Positions 1-8,444 of a DNA stretch of 64,000 nucleotides are shown here, piece by piece (positions within the stretch are counted from its first letter, which is position 1; every line of letters starts with the position of its first letter). The position numbers were made by a program, and so were the translations under genes. Under the pieces are notes generated by a model. That model saw only the letters and a list, made by a program, of their open reading frames with translations, was not told the DNA's origin and did not search any database. This DNA comes from an uncultured Faecalibacterium sp. (GTDB lineage: Bacteria > Bacillota > Clostridia > Oscillospirales > Ruminococcaceae). Location of the stretch: positions 112,346 to 176,345 of the forward strand of contig CALFLK010000012.1 of assembly GCA_937880095.1 (NCBI GenBank), read 5' to 3'.

Positions 1-2205
1 AAGTAAGCCGATTGTATTTTTCAACGGTTTAGACATAGCGTCCCAGTTCAAGCCGACAGTAGTTGCCAATCCAACTGCACCAGCCGCCATAAGAGCGATA
101 CCAAGTGGTACGGAAACTCCTGTAAAGGCGAACAATGCACCCATAGCCAGCAAGCCGCCACTCACGATACCTGTAAGGATTGACAATGTGTTCGACATAT
201 CTCCGTTAAGGAACTTCCAGTTAATCGCCGCCGCAGTAGCAAGCGAAGTAGCACCAGCCACCATAAGACCAGCACCAAGAGGTACATTTACCCCCGAAAA
301 TGCAAGGAACGCACCAATGGCTAACAAGAATCCTCCTAAAACGGAAGTTACTGTTGTGAGTACCTTTGCCAGCCTTTCCGACATAGCGTCCCAGTTTGCA
401 ATTACAACAGAAGCCAAGCCGACAGCACCAGCCGCCATTAAGCCTAAGCCGAGAGGAATGTTCGCACCTGTGACAACAAGAATTGTACCGATAGCCAACA
501 TAAACCCACTACAGATTGCTGTAATTTCATTCAGAGCGTCAGTAATCATTTTTACAATTTCATCGACCTTAGAATTTACAAGGTCTCCAATAAAATCGTA
601 TTCCGGCAGTTCAAAACCTAAGTCACTACCACCGATACCGCCAGCACCTCCACCAGCACCGCCGCCACTTCCAAGACTGGAACTATCGTTAGGAGAAATG
701 ATGTTTAACTCGTCGATACCCAGTAGGGCATTTTTAAGTTTCTTTGCACCTTTCGCCGCATTACCAAGACCCTTTCCAGCGTCCCCGGCATTGTCAGCCA
801 AATCCCCAACAGCACTCGCACCAGCACTTACACCGCTGTAATCAATTTCCGGCAATTTGAAACCGAAGAAACTTGCGATTGTATTCGCCAGTATTCTGAT
901 TACTTTAGCAAGAGCGATAGCATAAGGAAGTATTGCATTAAGTACAGGTATGAAAATGTTACCTAAAGCTCGTGCCGCTTGTACAACCTGTGCTTGTAAG
1001 ATACGAAGCTGGTTCGCTGGGGCATTCAATGTACGAGCCATATCGCCTTGAGCAGTTGTTACCTGTGTCATAATGGCATAGTAACGGAGCTGTGCTTTTT
1101 CAGCCTGTGTCATACTATTAAAACTCTTGTCGATACCAAGCGATAATGCGATAGCCTGTAACCTTGCTTGTGATAAGTCATAACCAAGTCTACGAAGCGG
1201 TTCAAGCTCGCCAGAGATACCCGATTCGAGTTTCTGCATAGCGTCAGCAAAGGAAATATTGAAGAACGAAGAAAGGTCATAACCAAGCTGTGTGAGGTTC
1301 TTACTCATTATGTAAGCTCTGTCACTTGCCACCCCGAAGCCCTCGGTAATCGTCATAAAGATACCTTGGTTTCTCATAAACTCGCCGGGGTCAATACCCA
1401 TAAGTTCTCCAACTTGTTCGGCGTAGCGTCGAGCTTCTTCTGTGTATTTACCCATTGAAGCATTGAATAAGTTCAAATTTTCGATATAACTGTTGGATTC
1501 GTAAATCCAACCTCCAATCGTATGATAAGCACGTCTGAATGAAACACCTATCATAGTTAATTTTGAGAGTAAATTCGCATATCCCATACCGGCTCTGTTG
1601 TTTGCCGCCGGAAGTGCGTTTGTGGCAGTAACAACTCGTCGGATATTTGTCGGTAAACGACCGAAAGCGTTCGATACCGTATTGAGCTGATTTGCAAGCG
1701 GAGCAAGCGAGTTTGATAACTGCTGTAATTGACTTGTAAGTGTAGCCCAGTTTATACCGTTGAGCGTTTGTGCCAACTGTGGTAATTTTTGTAACTGTGT
1801 AATGGCAGACTTCAACCCGGAAGCCTTACCAATATTGTTGAGCGGTTGCAATGCCGCAGAGAGCTTACCAAGACCCGAAAGGTCAGCGGAGTTCAAAGCG
1901 GAAGCGGCACTACTGATATTTTTAAGCTGGTTTCCGATAGACGAAGAAAGTTTGATATTTCCAAGTCCTTTCAGTTTAGACAAACTGTCAGCCAGCCTAT
2001 TTATCTTGTCCGCAGAAGAACCGTCAACCGATTTAAGGGCGGTATCGAGATTGCGTACTTGATTCGCTACGCTGTTTAACCCAACACCGCCCTTGACTGC
2101 ATTTTTCAATCTTGACAAAGAAGCGGAAAGAGCGTCTATACCACCGACAGCCGATGTTGCGTTTTGCTGTACTTGCAATTCGAGACTTTCGATTGTTGTA
2201 GGCAT
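1..2205 (-). CDS. Phage tail tape measure protein (partial, C-terminus beyond window)
   Basis: The minus frame is open from an ATG at 2205 to the window edge (735 codons, no stop). The N-terminal ~200 residues are rich in L, S, N and Q spaced as in coiled coils. A middle part resembles tape-measure cores, and a GGGAGGGAGG-type glycine linker lies near residue 530. The last ~170 visible residues form three tandem hydrophobic repeats of 57 residues (171-nt period, starting near 48, 219 and 390 on the plus strand). Tape measure proteins set tail length and travel through the tail during DNA ejection. The position directly after the frameshifted tail chaperones is the classic siphophage order. 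The stop codon is not in the window. Confidence 0.9.
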   Translation of the reverse strand, partial: MPTTIESLELQVQQNATSAVGGIDALSASLSRLKNAVKGGVGLNSVANQVRNLDTALKSVDGSSADKINRLADSLSKLKGLGNIKLSSSIGNQLKNISSAASALNSADLSGLGKLSAALQPLNNIGKASGLKSAITQLQKLPQLAQTLNGINWATLTSQLQQLSNSLAPLANQLNTVSNAFGRLPTNIRRVVTATNALPAANNRAGMGYANLLSKLTMIGVSFRRAYHTIGGWIYESNSYIENLNLFNASMGKYTEEARRYAEQVGELMGIDPGEFMRNQGIFMTITEGFGVASDRAYIMSKNLTQLGYDLSSFFNISFADAMQKLESGISGELEPLRRLGYDLSQARLQAIALSLGIDKSFNSMTQAEKAQLRYYAIMTQVTTAQGDMARTLNAPANQLRILQAQVVQAARALGNIFIPVLNAILPYAIALAKVIRILANTIASFFGFKLPEIDYSGVSAGASAVGDLADNAGDAGKGLGNAAKGAKKLKNALLGIDELNIISPNDSSSLGSGGGAGGGAGGIGGSDLGFELPEYDFIGDLVNSKVDEIVKMITDALNEITAICSGFMLAIGTILVVTGANIPLGLGLMAAGAVGLASVVIANWDAMSERLAKVLTTVTSVLGGFLLAIGAFLAFSGVNVPLGAGLMVAGATSLATAAAINWKFLNGDMSNTLSILTGIVSGGLLAMGALFAFTGVSVPLGIALMAAGAVGLATTVGLNWDAMSKPLKNTIGLL

Positions 2206-2207
2206 AT

Positions 2208-2540
2208 TTACTCACTTCCTTTCTTAAATCGTTCATTGTTTGAAACCATATAGGCTTGCATATATCGCATACCTTTTTGTGATTTTGCTTTTTCCTTTTT
2301 ACGATTTGCGTCCTCAACCGTTTTTTTATTGATAGGGTACGCTTCCTCGACATAAGGTTGAGCCTTTGTTCCTTTTTTGGCGAAAGCGTGTAGGATAGGA
2401 GAAACACGAGCCATTGCGTCATAGAAATACATACCTTGAAGCCACGCTTCTTGATTGAATCTTTCTTTTCTCAGTTCTTCCGCTTCCCGGTAATATTTAA
2501 CGAGAGTGGAATCTCTATCCCAGTATTGCTCCTCCGTCAT
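2208..2540 (-). CDS. Tail assembly chaperone, downstream (T) frame of a -1 frameshift pair
   Basis: A 110-residue frame (MTEEQYWDRD...) read from the ATG at 2540. The same frame is open without a stop back to 2687, inside the preceding gene, and encodes a PYYLSIGMTEEQYW stretch typical of the T half of siphophage tail chaperones. I therefore infer that it is mainly made as an extension of the 2663-2992 product by -1 frameshifting at 2687-2693: 102 residues from the first frame plus 159 from this one, 261 in all. The ATG at 2540 has only a weak ribosome site. It lies 2 nt upstream of the tape measure start, as expected for a G/GT chaperone. Confidence 0.85.
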   Translation of the reverse strand: MTEEQYWDRDSTLVKYYREAEELRKERFNQEAWLQGMYFYDAMARVSPILHAFAKKGTKAQPYVEEAYPINKKTVEDANRKKEKAKSQKGMRYMQAYMVSNNERFKKGSE

Positions 2541-2662
2541 TCCTATTGATAAGTAATAGGGGAACTTTTTATAAAAAATCTCCGTATAAGGAAAAGGGGA
2601 AGCGAAGCGATTATTACGCTCGCTCCCCTCGTCAGCGGAATTATCATTAGGTAACGAGTTAC

Positions 2663-2992
2663 TTACCAGCTCGCTACCCAGTCCACGTTTCCCTCAGATT
2701 CTTCGGGTTCTTCCACAAGAGCCATAATCGGTTCATTGTACATTTCTGCCAGCTTACCGATAAGCTCCTCCTTATTTGTCATACGGTTAAAAATTGCATT
2801 GATAGTTTCCTTTTTCTCAAATCTGTGGTGTGCAAGGAACGCACCCTCAAACAGAGCCGGAAGTGTAGACATAGGCTTATTCTCAACCTCTGCGGCGATA
2901 AAGCCCTTTTTCTCCATTTCTGTTACGGTTCTACGAGTAAACTCAAGAACATAATCCTTTTCGTTATAAGTAAACTTCAACTGCTTTGCCAT
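2663..2992 (-). CDS. Tail assembly chaperone, upstream (G) frame; DUF5055-like
   Basis: 109 residues beginning MAKQLKFTYNEKDY, resembling the DUF5055-type small proteins found between tail tube and tape measure in Firmicutes phages. The C-terminal 20 residues are acidic (EEPEESEG). The start has a strong AGGAGG site. A canonical -1 slippery heptamer lies at codons 101-102, eight codons before the TAA stop, so a fraction of ribosomes should continue into the frame ending at 2208. Role by position: chaperone holding the tape measure during tail assembly. The family name is from memory of sequence style, not a search. Confidence 0.85.
   Translation of the reverse strand: MAKQLKFTYNEKDYVLEFTRRTVTEMEKKGFIAAEVENKPMSTLPALFEGAFLAHHRFEKKETINAIFNRMTNKEELIGKLAEMYNEPIMALVEEPEESEGNVDWVASW
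2687..2693 (-). promoter_or_regulatory. Programmed -1 ribosomal frameshift site (G_GGA_AAC)
   Basis: Read on the minus strand the heptamer is GGGAAAC, in register as G GGA AAC with AAC as codon 102 of the upstream chaperone. It fits the X XXY YYZ rule and differs in one base from the lambda G/T site. The -1 frame is open through the whole upstream stop region and runs to the stop at 2208. Confidence 0.85.
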
Positions 2993-3084
2993 AATAATTT
3001 TCCTCCTAAGAATTTATGAATACCGCCTTTAACGGTCAGTCCTCCTCGAAGATACTGGGTTGATTTCCACTTCGATACTTCTTA

Positions 3085-3516
3085 TTACTCCTCAACTATA
3101 GTGATAGGAGTAGACGGAGCGATAGAAATTTTCATATCTACAACTTCATTTACACCTCCACCGACAGGGTAAACAGAAAGCTGTCCTTTGAATTTGAACT
3201 TACCGTCTGTACCTGTAGGTGTAACAGTATCACCGGATTCAGTACCTCCGAACCAAACTGCAAAATGCTTTTCAGTACCTTTCATACCTTTCAGCTTTTT
3301 GTAATCTTCAAGAGTGTAGTTCGATGTGAACTCAAGTGCGTCCAAAGACTGAATACCCGGAATATAAGTCTGCATACCGTCAGAAAGAGTAGTTGTCTCC
3401 AACATTTCCGGCGTACCACCTAAGTCCGGGAAGTCCTTAATATCAATTACCTTTGTCCATGTAGTTTTCCCATCTGTACTTTCCATAAGGAAAACCTTGT
3501 ATGTGCTAATAGCCAT
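3085..3516 (-). CDS. Major tail tube protein
   Basis: 143 residues, beginning MAISTYKVFLMESTDG, with the alternating polar/hydrophobic pattern and glycine-rich loops of a beta-barrel tube subunit (DLGGTPEMLETTTLSDGMQTYIPGI near residue 32 is characteristic of phage tail tube families in Firmicutes). It polymerises into the inner tube of the siphophage tail. It is placed between the tail-completion genes and the tail chaperones, the conserved order. The start carries a clear AGGAGG site. Family assignment is by motif and position. Confidence 0.85.
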   Translation of the reverse strand: MAISTYKVFLMESTDGKTTWTKVIDIKDFPDLGGTPEMLETTTLSDGMQTYIPGIQSLDALEFTSNYTLEDYKKLKGMKGTEKHFAVWFGGTESGDTVTPTGTDGKFKFKGQLSVYPVGGGVNEVVDMKISIAPSTPITIVEE

Positions 3517-3521
3517 GATTT

Positions 3522-3926
3522 TTACCTCCTGTATATAACTTTGTTTTTAGATACGATAGCTCGATAGCGAGCAACCATACGATAAACCGTAGCGTCCTCC
3601 TCATTCGGAACAGGGTTCATCATTATTCGTGTAAATCCGAGCTTCTGCATTTGCTCGTCAATAATTGCGATAATCGCCTTACATTCTGCTTTTTTACCGA
3701 CTTTTTTGTTGGAATACACATTTGCTTCGTATAGAAGCTGTGCATGGTTTTCGATACATTCTGTCGAGCGAGTATTTCTGTAAATTTGATTGTCTGCTTC
3801 AACAAGAGACGCACAAGGGAATGATGGTGGAATTTTTACATATTCGCCAGTCATATAGATTGAAGAATACTTCTCACGCACCTTTTTTGATACAGTATCA
3901 AATACTTCTGATTCAATATCAATCAT
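3522..3926 (-). CDS. Tail terminator/completion protein (putative)
   Basis: 134 residues (MIDIESEVFDTV...). I do not recognise a precise family. Its location between an HK97-gp10-like protein and the tail tube is where siphophages encode the tail terminator (gpU-like) that caps the tube and joins tail to head. It is predicted soluble and mixed alpha/beta, with a basic C-terminus. Its start overlaps the upstream gene by 4 nt (ATGA), showing translational coupling. The function is inferred from gene order. Confidence 0.6.
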   Translation of the reverse strand: MIDIESEVFDTVSKKVREKYSSIYMTGEYVKIPPSFPCASLVEADNQIYRNTRSTECIENHAQLLYEANVYSNKKVGKKAECKAIIAIIDEQMQKLGFTRIMMNPVPNEEDATVYRMVARYRAIVSKNKVIYRR

Positions 3927-4444
3927 GCGAACACCTCCCTTGCTATCTCTGAAATTTCATTACAAACGGTAGTGACAGCTCGAGCCATTGGCATAACCGC
4001 CGGAGTACCATGAGTGAGTTTTAATGTCCCCTCCTCGTAATAACCCCAAGTTTCTTTTTTACCGTTGCCCTTACCAAATCCACCGATTGTCATACCCAGC
4101 TCTACACCATGAGGGTGTGGGGACGAACCGGGCGAGCCATTATGATAGACACCAGCTCCAAACTCAATCCATACAGCGTCCTGTCCGTCGGCAATAACTA
4201 CGGTCATATCTCCTCGATTGTCTACCGTAACTCTAACCTGTGCGAACTTTTGTCCTCCTCGAACCAAATCGTCAACAACTGCACCGTTGAATCCGCTTTG
4301 AGCTTCTACACATAATCGTTCAGCAACTCTTTCTCGGAGGAGTTCTGTCTTTTTCAGAATGTCTTGTTTGTAATCAGCGAGTTCTTTCATAGCTCTGTCA
4401 ATGTATTGTACCGATAAACCAAAAGAAATAACTCTTTTACCCAT
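3923..4444 (-). CDS. HK97 gp10-like head-tail/tail component
   Basis: 173 residues. The N-terminal helical part (IDRAMKELADYKQDILKKTELLRERVAERL) is followed by a beta region with WIEFGAGVYHNG and a TPAVMPMARAVTTV tail near the C-terminus. The F-G-T/A...P-F/M-M-x-A pattern is the hallmark of gp10-like phage proteins involved in head-tail joining or tail completion. It overlaps both neighbours by 1-4 nt. The assignment rests on the motif pattern and gene order. Confidence 0.75.
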   Translation of the reverse strand: MGKRVISFGLSVQYIDRAMKELADYKQDILKKTELLRERVAERLCVEAQSGFNGAVVDDLVRGGQKFAQVRVTVDNRGDMTVVIADGQDAVWIEFGAGVYHNGSPGSSPHPHGVELGMTIGGFGKGNGKKETWGYYEEGTLKLTHGTPAVMPMARAVTTVCNEISEIAREVFA

Positions 4445-4848
4445 TACGACACCTCTACTTTTGTGATTGCAATAGAAACGCTGTTCAAGCTCTTGGCAAC
4501 TTTCTTCACAATATAATCGTGAGGTGTAAGAACATTTCCGTCTCTATCTGTTATCAAAGCTCCTGTTTCATCAATCTTGGGTTCTTTATCAACCCAAAGT
4601 ATCGTATATTCGTCAATCGGAGGAGCGGTATTATCCATGACAATGACCTTGTCGTAAGATTCACTTTCTCCAAATTGGCGAGTGGTAGTTTCTCCTTTAG
4701 CGGCAGAGATATTAGCAAAATACTCTACCGGGTTATCGTGAATAACATTGTATTCCCCTGTATCATTTCCGTACTCGTCCTTGACAGCTTCTTTTCCTAC
4801 AAACATTGCGTAATAGAATCTGCTTTTATTCCTCAACATTGCTCTCAT
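4444..4848 (-). CDS. Head closure (stopper) protein, putative
   Basis: 134 residues, beginning MRAMLRNKSRFYYAMFVGKE. It has beta-rich content with an ILWVDKEP strand and a HDYIVKKVAKSLNSV C-terminal segment, as in phage head-tail adaptor/closure proteins (HK97 gp7 / SPP1 gp16 class). It follows the connector gene and precedes the gp10-like gene, the conserved place for the stopper that keeps DNA in the filled head. It starts within the last codons of the connector gene (4-nt overlap). Confidence 0.65.
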   Translation of the reverse strand: MRAMLRNKSRFYYAMFVGKEAVKDEYGNDTGEYNVIHDNPVEYFANISAAKGETTTRQFGESESYDKVIVMDNTAPPIDEYTILWVDKEPKIDETGALITDRDGNVLTPHDYIVKKVAKSLNSVSIAITKVEVS

Positions 4849-5171
4849 TTGATTACCCCCACATTCGGAGTAATTGACCTCAACATTGACTTAGGAATGT
4901 CCGCATTTTCATACGAGCGAGAAATACCATTTTCTGAGTGAGAAGTTTGTCCCTCTGCACCTCGCTTATTCAGCATATAAATGGCAATTTCGAGCTGTAA
5001 GTGTTCGTATTGAACTGGAACTTCTGTCACATCGGGGTCATACGGATATGCTTTTGCGATAATTTTTCTACCAGCAAGCATGAGATAGGTGGATAACACT
5101 TCGTCTGTGTCAGAGCCACCGACCATTGCTTTGAGAGCGGTAAGTTTTTCACTCTCTGTCATGTTAGCCAC
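4845..5171 (-). CDS. Head-tail connector protein (gp6/QLRG-like)
   Basis: 108 residues, mostly helical, with YEHLQLEIAIYMLNKRGAEG near residue 55 followed by SENGISRSYENADIP. The helix plus G-x-x-G-x-x-S-x-x-S/Y-E motif is diagnostic of the small phage head-tail connector (DNA-packaging) family. It forms the ring below the portal. It lies directly after the capsid gene and is coupled to the stopper gene by a 4-nt overlap. Confidence 0.8.
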   Translation of the reverse strand: MANMTESEKLTALKAMVGGSDTDEVLSTYLMLAGRKIIAKAYPYDPDVTEVPVQYEHLQLEIAIYMLNKRGAEGQTSHSENGISRSYENADIPKSMLRSITPNVGVIK

Positions 5172-5184
5172 CTCCTGTAATTAC

Positions 5185-6102
5185 TTAACCGATTTCGTAG
5201 AATCCCTCAGTCTTAGGGTTAGTCTTAGGCGTACCAACTACATAACCGTTGTTGAAAGGTAAGTAGTAAACCTTTTCCTGTTTTGTAGCGTCCTCTGTAG
5301 GCTTCATAGAACCCTTGAAAATCTTAACCGCCTTAGTCTGGTCTGTAAGAGCCGCAAGATAATACTTACGAGAAATAATTGTGTTCTTTCGGATATTTGC
5401 GTCAGAAGAATCACGAGGGGGCTGTTCAACTTCTACACCCTTTTTATTGAAAAGAGTGACTGCTTCACGAGTAGCAATGATGATTTCTCCCTTTTTAGCG
5501 TCTTTCTTAGTATAAAGATTTACGCCAGCAACCGTACCAACATAGCCGCTTACCGCAAATTTCTCTACATACTGCAAAGTGTCTTTAAGACCCTTACGAA
5601 TATCTGCCATATCAGCCGCAGAAACAAAAGCGAAAATAGAAACGCCCTCCAAGTTTTCAAGATTCAAAACAGACTGTGCGTCTGCGAAACCATCAAATCC
5701 GAAGTTCGTAACAGGGACAACCTGTGTTGCCTTACCGAACTCTGCGAAAATGTCAGCATTTACCGTATTGAACATATCTGTACCCATGTGGCGTACACCA
5801 ACAGGAACAAGCATAGGGTCAGTCATTTCCTGTTCGTCGAAGTATTCAAATCGGTTCTGAGCCAACAGAATCTTATACTCCTCCGGCGTGTAAGTAACTT
5901 CAATGGATTTAGTGTTACCCTTACCCATTTGTAATTTCTCTGTACCGTCAGTAGCCTTGTAAACATTGATTTTTCTAGTCATTCCAGCAGTACCCACAAG
6001 AGAGTTATCAACAGTACAGAACTGCTGTAAATTCAAGTGGGAATTATACTGGTCTTCTACCTCATTAGAGAGATAAAAGTTATCATAAATTTTGTGTGCC
6101 AT
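5185..6102 (-). CDS. Major capsid protein
   Basis: 305 residues beginning MAHKIYDNFYLSNEVEDQYN. The length, the position between scaffold and connector, and the mixed alpha/beta composition with TRKINVYKATDG and EYFDEQEMTDPMLVP segments match the HK97-fold capsid proteins that follow a separate scaffold gene (SPP1-like arrangement). It assembles the procapsid shell. No protease gene is seen nearby, so maturation probably does not use a fused delta domain. The start overlaps the scaffold stop by 1 nt. Confidence 0.88.
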   Translation of the reverse strand: MAHKIYDNFYLSNEVEDQYNSHLNLQQFCTVDNSLVGTAGMTRKINVYKATDGTEKLQMGKGNTKSIEVTYTPEEYKILLAQNRFEYFDEQEMTDPMLVPVGVRHMGTDMFNTVNADIFAEFGKATQVVPVTNFGFDGFADAQSVLNLENLEGVSIFAFVSAADMADIRKGLKDTLQYVEKFAVSGYVGTVAGVNLYTKKDAKKGEIIIATREAVTLFNKKGVEVEQPPRDSSDANIRKNTIISRKYYLAALTDQTKAVKIFKGSMKPTEDATKQEKVYYLPFNNGYVVGTPKTNPKTEGFYEIG

Positions 6103-6674
6103 TATTCTTTACCTCCGTATAATTCTTTGTACTCGTCCGGGTGTTCAACAGAGAATTTGTAGCGTTCTTCTGCGGACATACCTCGGAATTTTTCAAGTGT
6201 CATAGTTTTACCGTCTCCGTCGGGAGTTGGCTTAGGTGTATTCTTGAGGGCTTCTGCACGAACTTTCTTCTCAAAAGCGTCAAGATGTTTCTTCTGATTT
6301 GCGAAAACCTTATCCATTTCTCCATTTGCCATAGCTTCGGCGGTTTCCTCTGCCAGCTTTTCGTCATAACCCATACCAAGCAACTTAGCTTTATGCTTAG
6401 AAACTTCGCTCTCGTGAAGAAGTTTGTTATACTTGTTTTCAAGCTCCTCACGTTCTTCCTGTTCCTTGATTTTCTTCTGCTCGTCCTCAGTAAGTTTTTC
6501 AGTTAATTCCTTTTTCTTAGCCGCCAGTTCAGAAGCAGTCTTATCGAAAACCTCTTTCTTGACATATCCGCTCATGTCCGGGTCTTCGGTCTCATACGCT
6601 TCGAGAGCTTTAATTTTTTCTTCGGGGGTCATTTTGTCGTAACCCTCGATTTTGGTTACATCAACCTTTGCCAT
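6102..6674 (-). CDS. Scaffolding protein
   Basis: 190 residues, strongly charged and helical: a long K/E-rich coiled coil from about residue 45 to 150 (AAKKKELTEKLTEDEQKK...) with few hydrophobics. The C-terminal basic/aromatic end (ERYKFSVEHPDEYKELYGG) is where scaffolds contact the capsid subunit. Composition, length and position between portal and capsid identify it as the capsid assembly scaffold. It is expected to leave the head before DNA packaging. Confidence 0.85.
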   Translation of the reverse strand: MAKVDVTKIEGYDKMTPEEKIKALEAYETEDPDMSGYVKKEVFDKTASELAAKKKELTEKLTEDEQKKIKEQEEREELENKYNKLLHESEVSKHKAKLLGMGYDEKLAEETAEAMANGEMDKVFANQKKHLDAFEKKVRAEALKNTPKPTPDGDGKTMTLEKFRGMSAEERYKFSVEHPDEYKELYGGKE

Positions 6675-6788
6675 GTTTTAGTCCTCCTTGTCTTTTTAAT
6701 TCTTCTGTGAATGTGTTTGCGATTTAAGGCTTCTCTGCCTGTCTGCGTTTTAAGGCGTTCTCTCGCCATATTTGAAGCGGAAAACCGC

Positions 6789-8243
6789 TTAAACATCGTC
6801 GTTATCTGCCGGAGGGTCGGTTTTCTCTCCGGCAGACTTATTCAATTTTTTCTGTTCAGCAAGCTGTTTCGCTTGCTGTTCCTCGTAATACTTCATACTC
6901 ATGGTGTAAGCACTCTCTGAATCAGAGAACATACCCGAGTGCTGGAAAGCAAGTTGAGGGTGTATCTTAGGTTCTTGAAGCATAGAGATAAGAACCTGTG
7001 ATTTACTTTGAATAGCTTCGTAATTTCTACGAGTGAACTTCATATCAATGTCTTTGAGGAAAAGAGTTAAACCTCCAATATCCCGACAGATACGAAGTAC
7101 CAGTTTCAGCATTTTCTTCTCGGAACGCTTGAAAACATTTTCGCTATCCTTTGCCCTTGCTTCTGCGTCAGACCAACCGTCACGAAGAAGTACAGCAGAA
7201 CCAGTATCGGAAGTAGAAGAACCTCCGTTACGATTCGGCATACCGCAAATTGTCAAAACAGCATTGTAAATATCTTCTTTGAGTGTCTGAGATTGTGTTT
7301 GATTAAGCTCTTTCACAATCAAATCCACATCAATATTTCCTCCGTTGTCGTTCGGAGGAACAAGAATCGCACCCATTTCCTTGAATAGCTCGAACTTTTC
7401 CTTGTCGATATTGCACCCGATAAATTTCCAAAATGCCTGTATGAACTGTTCGATACCGTCCATACGGTTACTTTCCACATTGTTGATTGCATCCAGCAAA
7501 GGAAGAACAATCTCGAACGCTCCGAGCCTTGCATTGTTCGCTGGGTATTCAAAAATAGGAATCATATCGAGAGCATGAGGTGTTGATTCAATCAACAAAT
7601 CTCCGTCGATAAGGTAATAGCGATTTTCGGTATAAACTGAATAGTGAGTGACTTCGTTCTCGTCCACGCTGTACTTAACTGCCATTAAAGGCTTGTTACC
7701 AATTTCATTTGAATAGACAACAAATGTGTCTCTCGGGTCGAGAGTGTAAAGCTCGAAAGGAGCTTCGTCCTCCTCATTCGGTTCATCGGGAAGCACAAGA
7801 CGAAAAGCTGTTCCGCAAATCATTTGCCATTCGACAAGTTCTTGGTCTTGGCTTGCTTTGTCCTCCGCAAACATCATTTCGTTTAAGGCGTTAATCTGCT
7901 TTACGATTTCCTCGCCACCATTTCGACTGACATACTGAATCGGTTCTCCGCAAAGATAACCAACCTTGAACGAAACAATTTCATTTGCCCTGTTCTCTAC
8001 AATCTTGTTACAGATTTCGGGTCTCACATCTTTCACACGATGTCGGATAGGTTGTTCGCCACGATAATATTTCCACAGGTAGTCAATTTCGCTACGGTTG
8101 AGATTGTGAGTTTCCATAGCTCTGAAAAGAACTTCAACCACATTCTCATCTGTAACTTCTTTCACGCTCGATTTAATCATTCGCCTACCGTTCATAAATC
8201 GGGTTTCGCTCATAGCTTTCGTTTCATCAACTACATTCGCCAC
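6789..8243 (-). CDS. Portal protein (SPP1 gp6-like)
   Basis: 484 residues. Features typical of the SPP1-type portal family include the IDYLWKYYRGEQPI segment near residue 58, IVENRANEIVSFKVGYLCGEPIQYVS near 86-111, and the IGCNIDKEKFELFKEMGAILVPP region. The C-terminus is Q/K-rich and probably disordered. Twelve copies form the DNA entry channel and dock the terminase. It is preceded by a clear AGGAGG and by a hairpin element at 8274-8323. No SPP1 gp7-like minor head gene lies between it and the scaffold gene. Confidence 0.9.
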   Translation of the reverse strand: MANVVDETKAMSETRFMNGRRMIKSSVKEVTDENVVEVLFRAMETHNLNRSEIDYLWKYYRGEQPIRHRVKDVRPEICNKIVENRANEIVSFKVGYLCGEPIQYVSRNGGEEIVKQINALNEMMFAEDKASQDQELVEWQMICGTAFRLVLPDEPNEEDEAPFELYTLDPRDTFVVYSNEIGNKPLMAVKYSVDENEVTHYSVYTENRYYLIDGDLLIESTPHALDMIPIFEYPANNARLGAFEIVLPLLDAINNVESNRMDGIEQFIQAFWKFIGCNIDKEKFELFKEMGAILVPPNDNGGNIDVDLIVKELNQTQSQTLKEDIYNAVLTICGMPNRNGGSSTSDTGSAVLLRDGWSDAEARAKDSENVFKRSEKKMLKLVLRICRDIGGLTLFLKDIDMKFTRRNYEAIQSKSQVLISMLQEPKIHPQLAFQHSGMFSDSESAYTMSMKYYEEQQAKQLAEQKKLNKSAGEKTDPPADNDDV

Positions 8244-8273
8244 GATAATTCCTCCTTTCCGACAAAAATAAAA

Positions 8274-8323
8274 ATGGGTGCATGACTGTTCGAGAACTTA
8301 ATCTCGTGCAATCATGCACCCAT
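8274..8323 (-). terminator. Structured hairpin 5' of the portal gene (terminator-like element 1)
   Basis: The outer 12-bp perfect stem pairs 8274-8285 with 8312-8323 (ATGGGTGCATGA arm). An inner stem pairs CGAGA (8291-8295) with TCTCG (8302-8306). On the minus strand it is followed by a T-rich tract (ATTTTTATTTTTG), as in an intrinsic terminator. It resembles the hairpin at 10101-10150 in size, inner-loop bases and position upstream of a packaging gene. Confidence 0.7.
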
Positions 8324-8360
8324 AAAAATACATATACTCATTTTTACCAACTTATCATAA

Positions 8361-8429
8361 CACTATATATTGTGATTGTCAAGAAGTTATCCACTATATA
8401 TTGTGCATAACTGCAAAAAATGTGGAAAA
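8361..8429. repeat. Two operator-like repeats and DnaA-box-like sites between terL and portal
   Basis: CACTATATATTGTG occurs at 8361-8374 and again at 8392-8405, exactly 31 bp apart (about three helical turns). The second copy is embedded in a longer imperfect palindrome (GTTAT ... ATAAC). Three DnaA-box-like nonamers overlap: TTATCCACT (8387-8395, one mismatch), TTATGCACA (complement of 8402-8410) and TTTTCCACA (complement of 8421-8429). This could be an operator pair or part of a replication or regulatory site; the function is unknown. Confidence 0.5.
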
Positions 8430-8444
8430 CTAATCTGATTACTG

